64,000 nt of DNA. It comes from Paraburkholderia terricola. GTDB lineage: Bacteria > Pseudomonadota > Gammaproteobacteria > Burkholderiales > Burkholderiaceae. The stretch covers positions 124,001-188,000 of the forward strand of contig NZ_FRAB01000005.1 of assembly GCF_900142195.1 (NCBI RefSeq). Reading direction: 5' to 3'. The notes under the pieces were generated by a model. It was not told where the DNA came from, made no database searches, and was given only the letters and a program-made list of their open reading frames with translations. Positions 50,950 through 59,357 of the stretch are shown one piece after another (position 1 is the first letter of the stretch; every line of letters starts with the position of its first letter). The translations under genes were made by a program, and so were the position numbers.

Positions 50950-52110
50950 TTAGTCGTTCTGCAGCTTCCACTTGCCGTCGACGATCTGCACGATCACGCG
51001 TGCGCGCTTGTCGAGGCCGTTGTGGTCGGTCGTGGTCATGTTCATGATGCCGTGCGAGACCGGCAGCTCCTTGATGTTTTCGAGCGCGCCGCGCAGTGCC
51101 ACGCGGAATGCCTCCGTGCCCGGTTGCGCGGTTTTCAGCGCTTCGGGAATCGCACGTTGCAGCATCTGGCCGGCGTCCCATGCGTGACCGCCGAAGGTCG
51201 CGACCGAACCTGCGCCATAGGCCTTCTCGTACGCAGCCTTATAGGCCAGCGAGGACTTCTTCACCGCATTCGAGTCCGGCAGTTGATCGGCAACGAGGAT
51301 CGGACCAGCCGGCAGGATTTCGCCTTCGCAGTCCTTGCCGCACACGCGCAGGAAATCGTTGTTCGCGACGCCGTGCGTCTGATAGACCTTGCCCTTGTAG
51401 CCGCGCTCCTTGAGCGTCTTGGCCGGCAGCGCCGACGGCGTGCCCGAGCCCGCGATCAGCACCGCGTCGGGATTCGCGCCCATCGTCTTCAACACCTGGC
51501 CGGTAACTGAAGCGTCCGTGCGGTTGAATCGCTCGTTGGAAACGACCTTCAGATTGTGCGCGTTGGCCGCGGCGGTAAACACGTTGTTCCAGCTATCGCC
51601 GTAGGCATCCGCGAAGCCGATGAAGCCCACCGTCTTCACGCCGTGATGCTCCATGTAATCGGCAATCGCATCGGCCATCAGGCTGTCGTTTTGCGGCGGC
51701 TTGAAGGCCCATGCGCGCTTCGCGTCCATCGGCGAAATGATCGCGGCCGAGGCCGCCAGCGAGATCATCGGCGTCTTGCCTTCAGCCACCGCGTCGAGCA
51801 TGGCCAGCGAATTCGGCGTGACGGTCGAGCCGACGATCGCGTCGACGTGGTCTTCGTCGATCAGCTTGCGCGTGTTCTGCACGGCCTTGCCGGTGTCCGA
51901 TGCGTCATCGAGGATGATGTACTGCACGGTCTTGCCGCCGATCTCTTTCGGCAGCAGAGCGATCGTATTCTTTTCAGGAATTCCCAGCGACGCAGCCGGC
52001 CCCGTGGTGGACAGCGTCACGCCGATTTTCACCTGCGCGTAGGCCGCGCCCGCGCCGCACATCAATGCCATCGCGATGCTGGTGCATACCCACTGCTTTG
52101 TCTTTTTCAT
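50950..52110 (-). CDS. HAAT transporter A binding protein
   Basis: The 386-aa periplasmic protein has a signal peptide (WVCTSIAMALMCGAGAAYA, cleavage near 25) and a type I binding fold: VKIGVTLSTTGPAASLGIPEKNTIALLP, IVGSTVTPNSLAMLDAVAEGKTPMISLAAS, and YQTHGVANNDFLRVCGKDCEG with two close Cys. It is a near-twin of the protein at 52470-53636. ATG 52110 is chosen because the signal begins there. Confidence 0.94.
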   Translation of the reverse strand: MKKTKQWVCTSIAMALMCGAGAAYAQVKIGVTLSTTGPAASLGIPEKNTIALLPKEIGGKTVQYIILDDASDTGKAVQNTRKLIDEDHVDAIVGSTVTPNSLAMLDAVAEGKTPMISLAASAAIISPMDAKRAWAFKPPQNDSLMADAIADYMEHHGVKTVGFIGFADAYGDSWNNVFTAAANAHNLKVVSNERFNRTDASVTGQVLKTMGANPDAVLIAGSGTPSALPAKTLKERGYKGKVYQTHGVANNDFLRVCGKDCEGEILPAGPILVADQLPDSNAVKKSSLAYKAAYEKAYGAGSVATFGGHAWDAGQMLQRAIPEALKTAQPGTEAFRVALRGALENIKELPVSHGIMNMTTTDHNGLDKRARVIVQIVDGKWKLQND

Positions 52111-52469
52111 TGCAAGTCTCCGAACGCTTTGAAGCGCGTATCCGTAATCCGGCTCACCGGCCGGGTGTCTGAATCTAGTTATCGGGTCCAGGCATGCCAA
52201 GCATGGTTTTCCCTGCCGAGCATGAATGCCTTCGCCGCTCTCGTGCCACTCCCCTGCTGCGAACTGCTGCTGCGATTTCTATTCCGGACAAACCACTAAC
52301 ATGCTAGTGATATTGCGTTCTGCATCGGTCACGGTCAATAGACTGCAGCCCGAATGCGGGTTTGTCCTGAACCCGTGCGACCCCACCTTTCGCGTTGCGC
52401 GTGCAATAAAAAAGACGCGTCAACTGCACGCGTCTTTTTTAGGTGGGCTCCGTTTCGATTCGCCTTCGC
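52111..52469. other. Region between the two twin binding-protein genes
   Basis: About 360 bases holding the leader of the cluster A binding protein and the terminator of its twin (52407-52440). No open frame is convincing and no promoter pair is clear. Confidence 0.5.
52407..52440 (-). terminator. Terminator of the orphan binding-protein gene
   Basis: AAAAAAGACGCGT (52408-52420) pairs with ACGCGTCTTTTTT (52428-52440); active on either strand by symmetry. It begins 30 bases after the stop at 52470. Confidence 0.88.
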
Positions 52470-53636
52470 TCAGTCGCCGGACAGCTTCCACTTGCCGCCG
52501 ACGATCTCCACCATCACGCGTGCCCGCTGGTCGAGGCCGGCATGATCGTGCGCGCTCATGTTGAAGATGCCGTGCGCGGCGGGCGCGTCTTTCGTGCCTT
52601 CGAGCGCCGCGCGCAGCGCCTCGCGGAACGCGGGTGTGCCCGGCTGCCCCTTCTTCAACGCGAGAGGAATCGCGCGTTGCAAGAGCAAGCCCGCATCCCA
52701 CGCGTGACCGCCGAATGTCGACACCGAGCCCGCGCCGTACGCGGCTTCATACGCGCGCTTGTAGGTGAGCGAGCTTTTCTTCACAGGGTTGGAGTCGGGC
52801 AATTGCTCGGCGACGAGCAGCGGGCCGGCGGGCAGATACGTGCCCTCGCAATCCTTGCCGCACACGCGCAGGAAGTCGTTATTGGCGACGCCATGCGTCT
52901 GATAATACTTGCCCTTGTAGCCACGCTCCCTGAGCGTTTTTTGCGGCAGCGCGGCCGGTGTGCCCGCGCCGGCGATCAGCACCGCGTCCGGATTCTGCGA
53001 CATGATCTTCAGCACCTGGCCGGTCACCGACGCGTCGTTGCGCGCAAAGCGCTCGTTAGCGACGACCTTGATCTTCGCGAGATCCGCAGCCTTGCCGAAT
53101 TCCTTGAACCAGCTCTCGCCATAGGCGTCCGCAAAGCCGATGAACGCGACCGTCTTCACACCGTGATTCGCCATGTGCTGCGCGATCGCGGTGGCCATCA
53201 GAATGTCGTTTTGCGGCGTCTTGAAGACCCACGCGCGCTTTGCATCCATCGGTTCGACGATGCTCGCCGCGGCGGCCATGGAAATCATCGGCGTGGTGCT
53301 TTCAGCGGCGACGTCGATCATCGCCAGCGAGTTCGGCACGACGGTCGAGCCGATGAGCGCATCCACGTGATCTTCGCTGGTGAGCTTGCGCGCGTTCTTG
53401 ACGGCCTGGGTCGAATCCGTGGCGTCGTCGAGCACGATGTAGTCGATTTTCTGCCCCGCCACTTCCTTGGGCAGCAGCGCAATCGTGTTCTTTTCCGGAA
53501 TACCGAGTGATGCGGCGGGCCCCGTTGCCGATACCGTTACGCCGATTTTCACGTCTGCGAACGCATGGCCGCTCCATGCCGCGCAAACTCCCGTGGCGAC
53601 CCATGCCGCGCTGATCCATCGCAATGCCGACTTCAT
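52470..53636 (-). CDS. Second, near-identical HAAT binding protein
   Basis: The 388-aa protein resembles its neighbour throughout: VKIGVTVSATGPAASLGIPEKNTIALLPKE, HVDALIGSTVVPNSLAM, NDFLRVCGKDCEGTYLPAGPLLVAEQLPDSNPVKKSSLTYK. Its signal peptide (MKSALRWISAAWVATGVCAAWSGHAFA) is different, so the duplication is not recent or the leader has been exchanged. It is closed by its own terminator and preceded by a 22-bp palindrome, so it is expressed separately. It probably feeds transporter A with another ligand range. Confidence 0.93.
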   Translation of the reverse strand: MKSALRWISAAWVATGVCAAWSGHAFADVKIGVTVSATGPAASLGIPEKNTIALLPKEVAGQKIDYIVLDDATDSTQAVKNARKLTSEDHVDALIGSTVVPNSLAMIDVAAESTTPMISMAAAASIVEPMDAKRAWVFKTPQNDILMATAIAQHMANHGVKTVAFIGFADAYGESWFKEFGKAADLAKIKVVANERFARNDASVTGQVLKIMSQNPDAVLIAGAGTPAALPQKTLRERGYKGKYYQTHGVANNDFLRVCGKDCEGTYLPAGPLLVAEQLPDSNPVKKSSLTYKRAYEAAYGAGSVSTFGGHAWDAGLLLQRAIPLALKKGQPGTPAFREALRAALEGTKDAPAAHGIFNMSAHDHAGLDQRARVMVEIVGGKWKLSGD

Positions 53637-53669
53637 CCCGCTCCTCTATCTACCCCGTTATTCATTCGA

Positions 53670-53691
53670 GTTTAAATCCGCGGATTTAAAC
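53670..53691. promoter_or_regulatory. 22-bp perfect palindrome, probable operator
   Basis: Half-site GTTTAAATCCG followed at once by its exact reverse complement, 34 bases upstream of the orphan binding-protein start. Length and position suit a dimeric repressor site. Confidence 0.6.
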
Positions 53692-53852
53692 CCCGACCCA
53701 GCGGTCGGCGAATCGCGAGTGTAGCGGAGCAAAGCCGCACGCTCAAGCGTTTTACGGGCTTTACGCAGGCGAAACAGGAAGGGCTTCGGCGAATAAAAAG
53801 ATCGCCGAATGAGTGGACGATTCGAATCGCGCATAAACGAAAAGACAAATAA

Positions 53853-53886
53853 AAAGCGCTGTTGGATATCAATCCAACAGCGCTTT
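53853..53886 (-). terminator. Terminator of the cluster B operon
   Basis: Perfect 15-base stem: AAAGCGCTGTTGGAT (53853-53867), loop ATCA, ATCCAACAGCGCTTT (53872-53886). The minus strand continues TTATTTG. It is 270 bases after the LivM stop. Confidence 0.88.
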
Positions 53887-54158
53887 CGTCTGGGCACTGA
53901 GTGCCTCATTGTCTCCTCGTTCTCCACCTGCAAATTTCGTGGTGCGTCAGAACTGCATGAAGGTTAAACGAGCACCTAGCATGCAACAACTAGCAATTAC
54001 CCTAGTGGTGCAGTGCGGCACCGATTTGGGGCGGGTCTGCGCAAAGCTCGTCGCCCATGCCTTACGAGCATGCGATGCCGCAGCATTGCCGTCACCGCTT
54101 TCGACGGACGCGCCTATATCGGATCCCAAAGCAACGACGTGCTTTGCTTTGCCTCGCT

Positions 54159-55133
54159 TCAAGCCCGCAACGGCCGCACCCGCGCGATGATCTCGCCGAC
54201 AATGCCGCGCCGGAACGCCAGCACGCAGGCGATAAAAATCACGCCGGTCACGATGGTCACCGACTCGCCCAGCGAGCGGAACCATTCGATGCCCGTCGTG
54301 GCAGCCAGCGTGCCGCCGATATCGCCGAGCCGGTCCTCGAGCGCGACGATCAGCGCCGCGCCGAGCAGCGGCCCGAAGAGCGTGCCCATGCCGCCGACGA
54401 GCGTCATCAGCACGACGAGACCCGACATGGTCCAGTAGGCGTCGCTCAGCGTCTCGAAGCCTTGCACCAGCACCTTCAGAGAACCCGCGAGGCCCGCGAG
54501 CCCCGCCGACAGAATGAACGCGAGCAGCTTGAAGCGATCGGTGTCATAGCCGAGCGATACCGCGCGCGGCTCGTTCTCCTTGATCGCCACCAGCACTTGC
54601 CCGAACGGCGAATGCACGATCCGCACGATCAGCAGGAACGCGAGCACCATCACGGTCAACACGACGAAATACAAGGTGCCGTCGGACGACAGATCCAGCA
54701 AGCCGAACAATTTGCCGCGCGGCACGCCTTGCAGTCCGTCCTCGCCGTGCGTGAAGGGCGCCTGCAGGAACACGAAGTAGACCATCTGCGCGAGCGCCAG
54801 CGTCACCATCGCGAAGTAGATGCCCTGACGGCGAATCGCGAAGATACCGACGATGAGGCCGAGCAAGGTCGCCGCCGCGGTGCCAGCGAATACGCCCAGC
54901 TCCGGCGAGAAGCCGAGCGTCTGCATCGCATAGCCGGTGACGTAGCCCGCCGAGGCGAGAAACATCGCGTGGCCGAACGACAGCAGGCCGGTGTAGCCGA
55001 TCAACAGATTGAACGCCGCCGCGAACAGCGCGAAACACATCACCTTCATCACGAAGAGCGGATAGATGCCGAGCACGGGCACCGCGAGGAGCGCGACCAG
55101 CAGCAGGCCGTAGAGCACTTTTCTCTGCATCAT
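54159..55133 (-). CDS. HAAT transporter B permease (LivM type)
   Basis: The 324-aa permease has about ten membrane helices and the LivM pattern (NLLIGYTGLLSFGHAMFLASAGYVTGYAM, VLMTLVGGMGTLFGPLLGAALIVALED). Its start overlaps the LivH stop by four bases (55130-55133). Here, unlike cluster A, it is not fused to an ATPase. Confidence 0.94.
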   Translation of the reverse strand: MMQRKVLYGLLLVALLAVPVLGIYPLFVMKVMCFALFAAAFNLLIGYTGLLSFGHAMFLASAGYVTGYAMQTLGFSPELGVFAGTAAATLLGLIVGIFAIRRQGIYFAMVTLALAQMVYFVFLQAPFTHGEDGLQGVPRGKLFGLLDLSSDGTLYFVVLTVMVLAFLLIVRIVHSPFGQVLVAIKENEPRAVSLGYDTDRFKLLAFILSAGLAGLAGSLKVLVQGFETLSDAYWTMSGLVVLMTLVGGMGTLFGPLLGAALIVALEDRLGDIGGTLAATTGIEWFRSLGESVTIVTGVIFIACVLAFRRGIVGEIIARVRPLRA

Positions 55134-56014
55134 TTTTCCTTGCCGAAGAGACCCGCCGGGCGCACCAGCAGCACGAGCGCCATGATCACGAAGACGACGG
55201 TCGCCGACGCCTCGGGGTAAAACACGCGCGTCAGCCCTTCGATCACGCCGAGCATCAGGCCGGTCAGAATCGAGCCCATGATCGAACCCATGCCGCCGAT
55301 CACGACCACCGCGAACACGGTGATGATCATCGGCTGGCCCATTAGCGGCGAGACCTGGATCACGGGCGCCGCGAGCACGCCGGCGAACGCGGCCAGCGCG
55401 ACGCCGAAGCCGTAGGTGAGCGTGATCATCAGCGGCACGTTGATGCCGAACGCTTCCACCAGTTTCGGGTTCTCGGTGCCCGCGCGCAAATAGGCGCCGA
55501 GGCGCGTCTTCTCGATCACGAACCACGTCGCGAAGCACACGATGAGCGAGGCCACCACCACCCAGGCACGATAGTTCGGCAGGAACATGAAGCCGAGATT
55601 GGTCGCGCCGGAGAGCGCCGAGGGCACGTCGTAAGGCTGGCCCGACGACCCGTAGATCGAGCGGAACACGCCTTCCACGACGAGCGTGAGGCCGAACGTC
55701 AGCAGCAGGCCGTAAAGATGGTCGAGCTTGTAGAGCCAGCGCAGCATCGAGCGCTCGATCGCCACGCCGAATAGCCCGACGATCAGCGGCGCCAGCACCA
55801 GCATCAGCCAATATGGCAGGCCGAAATACGAAAAGCCCATCCACGCGAGCATCGCGCCGAGCATGAACAACGCGCCATGCGCGAAGTTGATCACATTGAG
55901 CAAGCCGAAGATCACCGCCAGGCCGAGGCTGAGAATCGCATAGAACGAGCCGTTCACGAGCCCCAGCAGCAGCTGGCTCAGCATCGCCGGTAGCGGAATG
56001 CCAAAGATGTCCAT
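55130..56014 (-). CDS. HAAT transporter B permease (LivH type)
   Basis: The 294-aa permease has the LivH core: LLLGLVNGSFYAILSLGLAVIFGLLNVINFAHGALFMLGAML, and FAVVVIGGMGSIMGSILTGLMLGVIEGL. Length is normal for LivH. ATG 56014 (MDIFGIPLPAML) fits the family. Confidence 0.94.
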   Translation of the reverse strand: MDIFGIPLPAMLSQLLLGLVNGSFYAILSLGLAVIFGLLNVINFAHGALFMLGAMLAWMGFSYFGLPYWLMLVLAPLIVGLFGVAIERSMLRWLYKLDHLYGLLLTFGLTLVVEGVFRSIYGSSGQPYDVPSALSGATNLGFMFLPNYRAWVVVASLIVCFATWFVIEKTRLGAYLRAGTENPKLVEAFGINVPLMITLTYGFGVALAAFAGVLAAPVIQVSPLMGQPMIITVFAVVVIGGMGSIMGSILTGLMLGVIEGLTRVFYPEASATVVFVIMALVLLVRPAGLFGKEK

Positions 56015-56236
56015 TGAAGCCTTAACCCATCGCCAAGGTGAGATCGGCTGACGCACGATCCGGCCGGCGCGCGATCGGCAAGCACATCGCCAAACGCACG
56101 CGGCATGTGAAACGGTTTACCGCCTGCCTGCTTGTCCGCACGGCGCTCGCCTCGCCGCTCGACGTCGACTAACGTGCGAGCGCGCGGCAAGACGCCGGGC
56201 AGGCCGCCTTCAGGCTTTCAGGCGCTCAGTCCGCGC

Positions 56237-57451
56237 TTATTTCCACAGCGCGCAGCGCGTTTCAGCCTTGGTGGTAAACGCCTGCTCGCCGGGGATCGTC
56301 GCGGCGATCTTGTAGTAGTCCCACGGCTCTTTCGATTCAGCCGGCGTCTTCACCTGCATCAGGTACATGTCGTGGATCATGCTGCCGTCCTGACGGATGT
56401 AGCCCTTCGCGTAGAAGTCGTCGACCTTCGCCTTCTTCAGTTGCGCCATGACCTTCTCGGAGTCGGTCGAGCCGACGGCCTGCACGGCCTTCAGGTAGGT
56501 CATGGCCGCCGAGTAGTCGGCGGCCTGCAGGCTCGACGGCATCTTCCGCATCTTGTCGAAGTAACGCTGCGCCCACTTGCGCGTTGTCGCGTCCTTGTTC
56601 CAGTACCAGCTATCCGTCAGCACGAGGCCCTGGGTCGTTTCGAGCCCCAGGCTGTGGATGTCGTTGATGAACACCAGCAACGCGGCGAGCTTCATCGTCT
56701 TGGTGACGCCGAATTCCTTGGCGGCCTTGATCGAATTGATCGTGTCGCCGCCTGCGTTGGCAAGGCCCAGAATCTGCGCCTTCGACGATTGCGCCTGCAG
56801 CAGGAACGACGAGAAGTCCGACGCCGACAGCGGATGCCGCACTTCGCCCAGCACCTGGCCGCCGTTTGCCTTCACCACGTCCGCGGTGTTCTTTTCGAGC
56901 GCCTTGCCGAACGCGTAGTCGGCGGTCAGGAAGTACCACGTCTTGCCGCCCTGCTTCGTCACCGCGGAGCCGGTGCCCTTGGCGAGCGCGGTGGTGTCGT
57001 ACGCATAGTGGATCGTGTACGGCGTGCATTGCTCGTTGGTCAGCGTGTCGGCGCCCGCGCCGATGCTGATATAGACCTTGTGCTTCTCGTTGGCCACCGT
57101 GTTCATCGACAAGGCGGTTGCCGAGTTCGTGCCGCCGATCAGCAGATCGACGCCTTCGCGATCGAACCACTCGCGTGCGCGCGACGCCGCGATATCCGCC
57201 TTGTTCTGGTGATCGGCGTAGACCACCGTGATCGGCTTGCCGTTGACCTTGCCGCCGAAGTCCGCCACCGCCATGCGAATCGCCTCGAGGCCGCCCGGGC
57301 CGTCGATGTCCGCGTACAGGCCGGACATGTCGGTAACGAAACCGATCTTCACCGCATCATCAGCCGCTTGCGCGGTGCCCATCGTCGAAGCGGCGCCGGC
57401 GGCGACCGCGAAACAGAGTGTGGCAAGCCGCGCGAGTGGGTTCTTTTTCAT
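56237..57451 (-). CDS. HAAT transporter B binding protein
   Basis: The 404-aa periplasmic protein has a signal peptide (LARLATLCFAVAAGAASTMGTAQA, cleavage near 29) and a type I binding fold (VKIGFVTDMSGLYADIDGPGGLEAIRMAVADFGG, LLIGGTNSATALSMNTVA). It belongs to a different sub-branch from the cluster A twins, closer to binding proteins for organic acids or aromatic/amide ligands, which suits a non-amino-acid substrate. It lies inside the transporter operon, between LivF and LivH. Confidence 0.93.
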   Translation of the reverse strand: MKKNPLARLATLCFAVAAGAASTMGTAQAADDAVKIGFVTDMSGLYADIDGPGGLEAIRMAVADFGGKVNGKPITVVYADHQNKADIAASRAREWFDREGVDLLIGGTNSATALSMNTVANEKHKVYISIGAGADTLTNEQCTPYTIHYAYDTTALAKGTGSAVTKQGGKTWYFLTADYAFGKALEKNTADVVKANGGQVLGEVRHPLSASDFSSFLLQAQSSKAQILGLANAGGDTINSIKAAKEFGVTKTMKLAALLVFINDIHSLGLETTQGLVLTDSWYWNKDATTRKWAQRYFDKMRKMPSSLQAADYSAAMTYLKAVQAVGSTDSEKVMAQLKKAKVDDFYAKGYIRQDGSMIHDMYLMQVKTPAESKEPWDYYKIAATIPGEQAFTTKAETRCALWK

Positions 57452-57504
57452 TCCTGTCTCCTGGGTTCTTCGCTTGTGGTTATCAGAGGCAATCAGGCGT
57501 GTTT

Positions 57505-58263
57505 CTACACGCCTAGTAAGTCATGCAGCACCGGCATCTTGCTTTCGAGTTCACTCGCCCCGAAGTGCTCGACAATCGCGCCGTGCTCCATCACATAGAA
57601 GCGATCGGCAAGTGGTGCCGCAAAACGGAAATTCTGTTCGACCATCACGACCGTATAGCCGCGCGCCTTGAGCGTGATGATCATGCGCGCGAGCGCCTGC
57701 ACGATGACAGGCGCGAGCCCTTCCGAGATTTCGTCGAGCAGCAGCAGGCTCGCGCCGGTGCGCAGAATGCGCGCGACCGCCAGCATCTGCTGTTCGCCGC
57801 CCGAGAGCCGCGTGCCCTGGCTCATGCGGCGTTCCTGCAGATTCGGGAACATCGAATAGATTTCCTCGAGCGACATCATGTGCGCCTTGTCGCCGACGGG
57901 CGGCGGCAACAGCAGATTCTCCTCGCACGATAGACTCGAAAAAATACCGCGCTCTTCCGGGCAATAACCGATGCCGCAATGCGCGATGCGATGCGTGGGC
58001 AAGTTGATGGTTTCGCGTCCGCCGATGCGGATCGAACCCGTGCGCCGCCCGGTCAGCCCCATGATGGCGCGTAATGTCGTGGTGCGTCCCGCGCCATTGC
58101 GGCCAAGCAGCGTGACGACTTCGCCGCGGTTCACCGTCAGATCGACGCCGTGCAGGATATGGGATTCCCCGTACCACGCCTGCAAACCCGTGATCTCCAG
58201 CGCAGGCGCGGCGCCGCCCGTGTCGCTCACTTCGAGGCTTTCGCGCTCGGCAATCGTATTCAT
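57505..58263 (-). CDS. HAAT transporter B ATPase (LivF type) with altered Walker A
   Basis: The 252-aa ATPase has signature LSGGEQQMLAVARIL, Walker B LLLLDEISEGLAP and switch VEQNFRF, but Walker A reads GRNGAGRTTT: the invariant lysine is arginine (codon CGC), confirmed in the DNA at about 58090. Asp-Glu in the Walker B is followed by I rather than P. The partner LivG keeps a normal Walker A, so the pair may be asymmetric, with one active site weakened. Start overlaps livG by four bases. Confidence 0.9.
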   Translation of the reverse strand: MNTIAERESLEVSDTGGAAPALEITGLQAWYGESHILHGVDLTVNRGEVVTLLGRNGAGRTTTLRAIMGLTGRRTGSIRIGGRETINLPTHRIAHCGIGYCPEERGIFSSLSCEENLLLPPPVGDKAHMMSLEEIYSMFPNLQERRMSQGTRLSGGEQQMLAVARILRTGASLLLLDEISEGLAPVIVQALARMIITLKARGYTVVMVEQNFRFAAPLADRFYVMEHGAIVEHFGASELESKMPVLHDLLGV

Positions 58264-59039
58264 GCGTGGGCTCCGGCGAGCGCCGCGTCGGCGCTGCCCA
58301 TGTAGGCTTGCATCACGAGCGGATTCTTGGACACTTCGGCGTAGCTGCCTTCGGCCAGCACCTCACCCCGTTGCAGCACGGTGATCGTGTCGGAGATGCC
58401 GGCGATCACGTTCATGTTGTGCTCGACCATCAGAATCGTGCGACCGCTCGATACTTTTTTGATCAGCGCCGTGACGCGATCGACGTCTTCGTGGCCCATG
58501 CCTTGCGTCGGTTCGTCGAGCAGCATCAGTTCAGGCTCCATCGCGAGGGTGGTGGCGATTTCCAGCGCGCGCTTGCGGCCGTATGAAAGTTCGACGGTCA
58601 ACACATCGGCGAAATCGGTCAAGCCGACCTGCGTGAGCAGATCCATGGCGCGATCGTCGAGCTGGCGCAGCGTGCGCTCGCTCCTCCAGAAATGAAACGC
58701 GGTGCCGAGCGAGCGCTGCAAACCGATCCGCACATTCTGCAATGCCGTCAGATGCGGAAATACAGCGGAAATCTGGAATGACCGGATGATGCCGCGGCGC
58801 GCGATTTGCGCGGGACGCTCACCGGTAATGTCAATGCCGTTAAAGACGATCTGACCCGCGGTGGGTTCGAGAAACTTGGTGAGCAGATTGAAACAGGTGG
58901 TTTTGCCTGCCCCATTGGGCCCGATCAGCGCGTGAATCGAGCCGCGCCGAACGCGCAGGTTCACCCCGTTCACGGCGATGAAGCCTTTGAACTCGCGGGT
59001 AAGCCCCCGCGTTTCGAGAATCGTATCGCCGAGAATCAT
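58260..59039 (-). CDS. HAAT transporter B ATPase (LivG type)
   Basis: The 259-aa ATPase has Walker A GPNGAGKTTCFNLLTKF, signature variant ELSYGRKRALEIATTL, Walker B LMLLDEPTQGMG and switch VEHNMNV. AAGGGAA precedes the start. It is the first gene of the transporter block, 318 bases after the GMC dehydrogenase. Confidence 0.94.
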   Translation of the reverse strand: MILGDTILETRGLTREFKGFIAVNGVNLRVRRGSIHALIGPNGAGKTTCFNLLTKFLEPTAGQIVFNGIDITGERPAQIARRGIIRSFQISAVFPHLTALQNVRIGLQRSLGTAFHFWRSERTLRQLDDRAMDLLTQVGLTDFADVLTVELSYGRKRALEIATTLAMEPELMLLDEPTQGMGHEDVDRVTALIKKVSSGRTILMVEHNMNVIAGISDTITVLQRGEVLAEGSYAEVSKNPLVMQAYMGSADAALAGAHA

Positions 59040-59357
59040 GTTCCCTTCCGTGACGGAGTAAGGCGAAGCACTACGATCTTCCGCGCGAATCCTTGCGCGA
59101 CTTTTTTATATGGCGGCACCCCATGCCGCTCATTGGCGTGCTGCACCAATCGGGACGGTAATCCAAAGGCGGCACGCAGCATGGCTGCCATTGTCGCGCC
59201 AATGATGCAGCGCATTCATTGGGATTTGCACTTAGTGGATGACGCCGTCTCGCGCACGGTCGATGCGTGCACGTTGCTTGCTCAACCTTTCTTCATTGCA
59301 CGACACATCTGTCCGACACATGCGGCGAGTCGCCTATGCGGCAAGCATTCTCGCCTG
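59040..59357. other. Leader region of transporter cluster B
   Basis: 318 bases upstream of livG with clustered CCAATGA half-sites (59130-59222); I see no protein gene. It probably carries an additional promoter for the transporter. Confidence 0.5.
59130..59222. promoter_or_regulatory. Cluster of CCAATGA half-sites
   Basis: TCATTGG at 59130-59136, CCAAT at 59146-59150, CCAATGA at 59199-59205 and TCATTGG at 59216-59222, forming two inverted pairs with 9- and 10-base spacers. The same CCAATGA occurs in the lysR-mmsA divergent region at 62816-62822. Confidence 0.4.

Larger units (their letters stand above)
53637..54158. other. Intergenic region between transporters A and B
   Basis: About 520 bases. 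It carries the palindrome at 53670-53691, the cluster B terminator at 53853-53886, and otherwise nothing that I can support. Confidence 0.55.
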
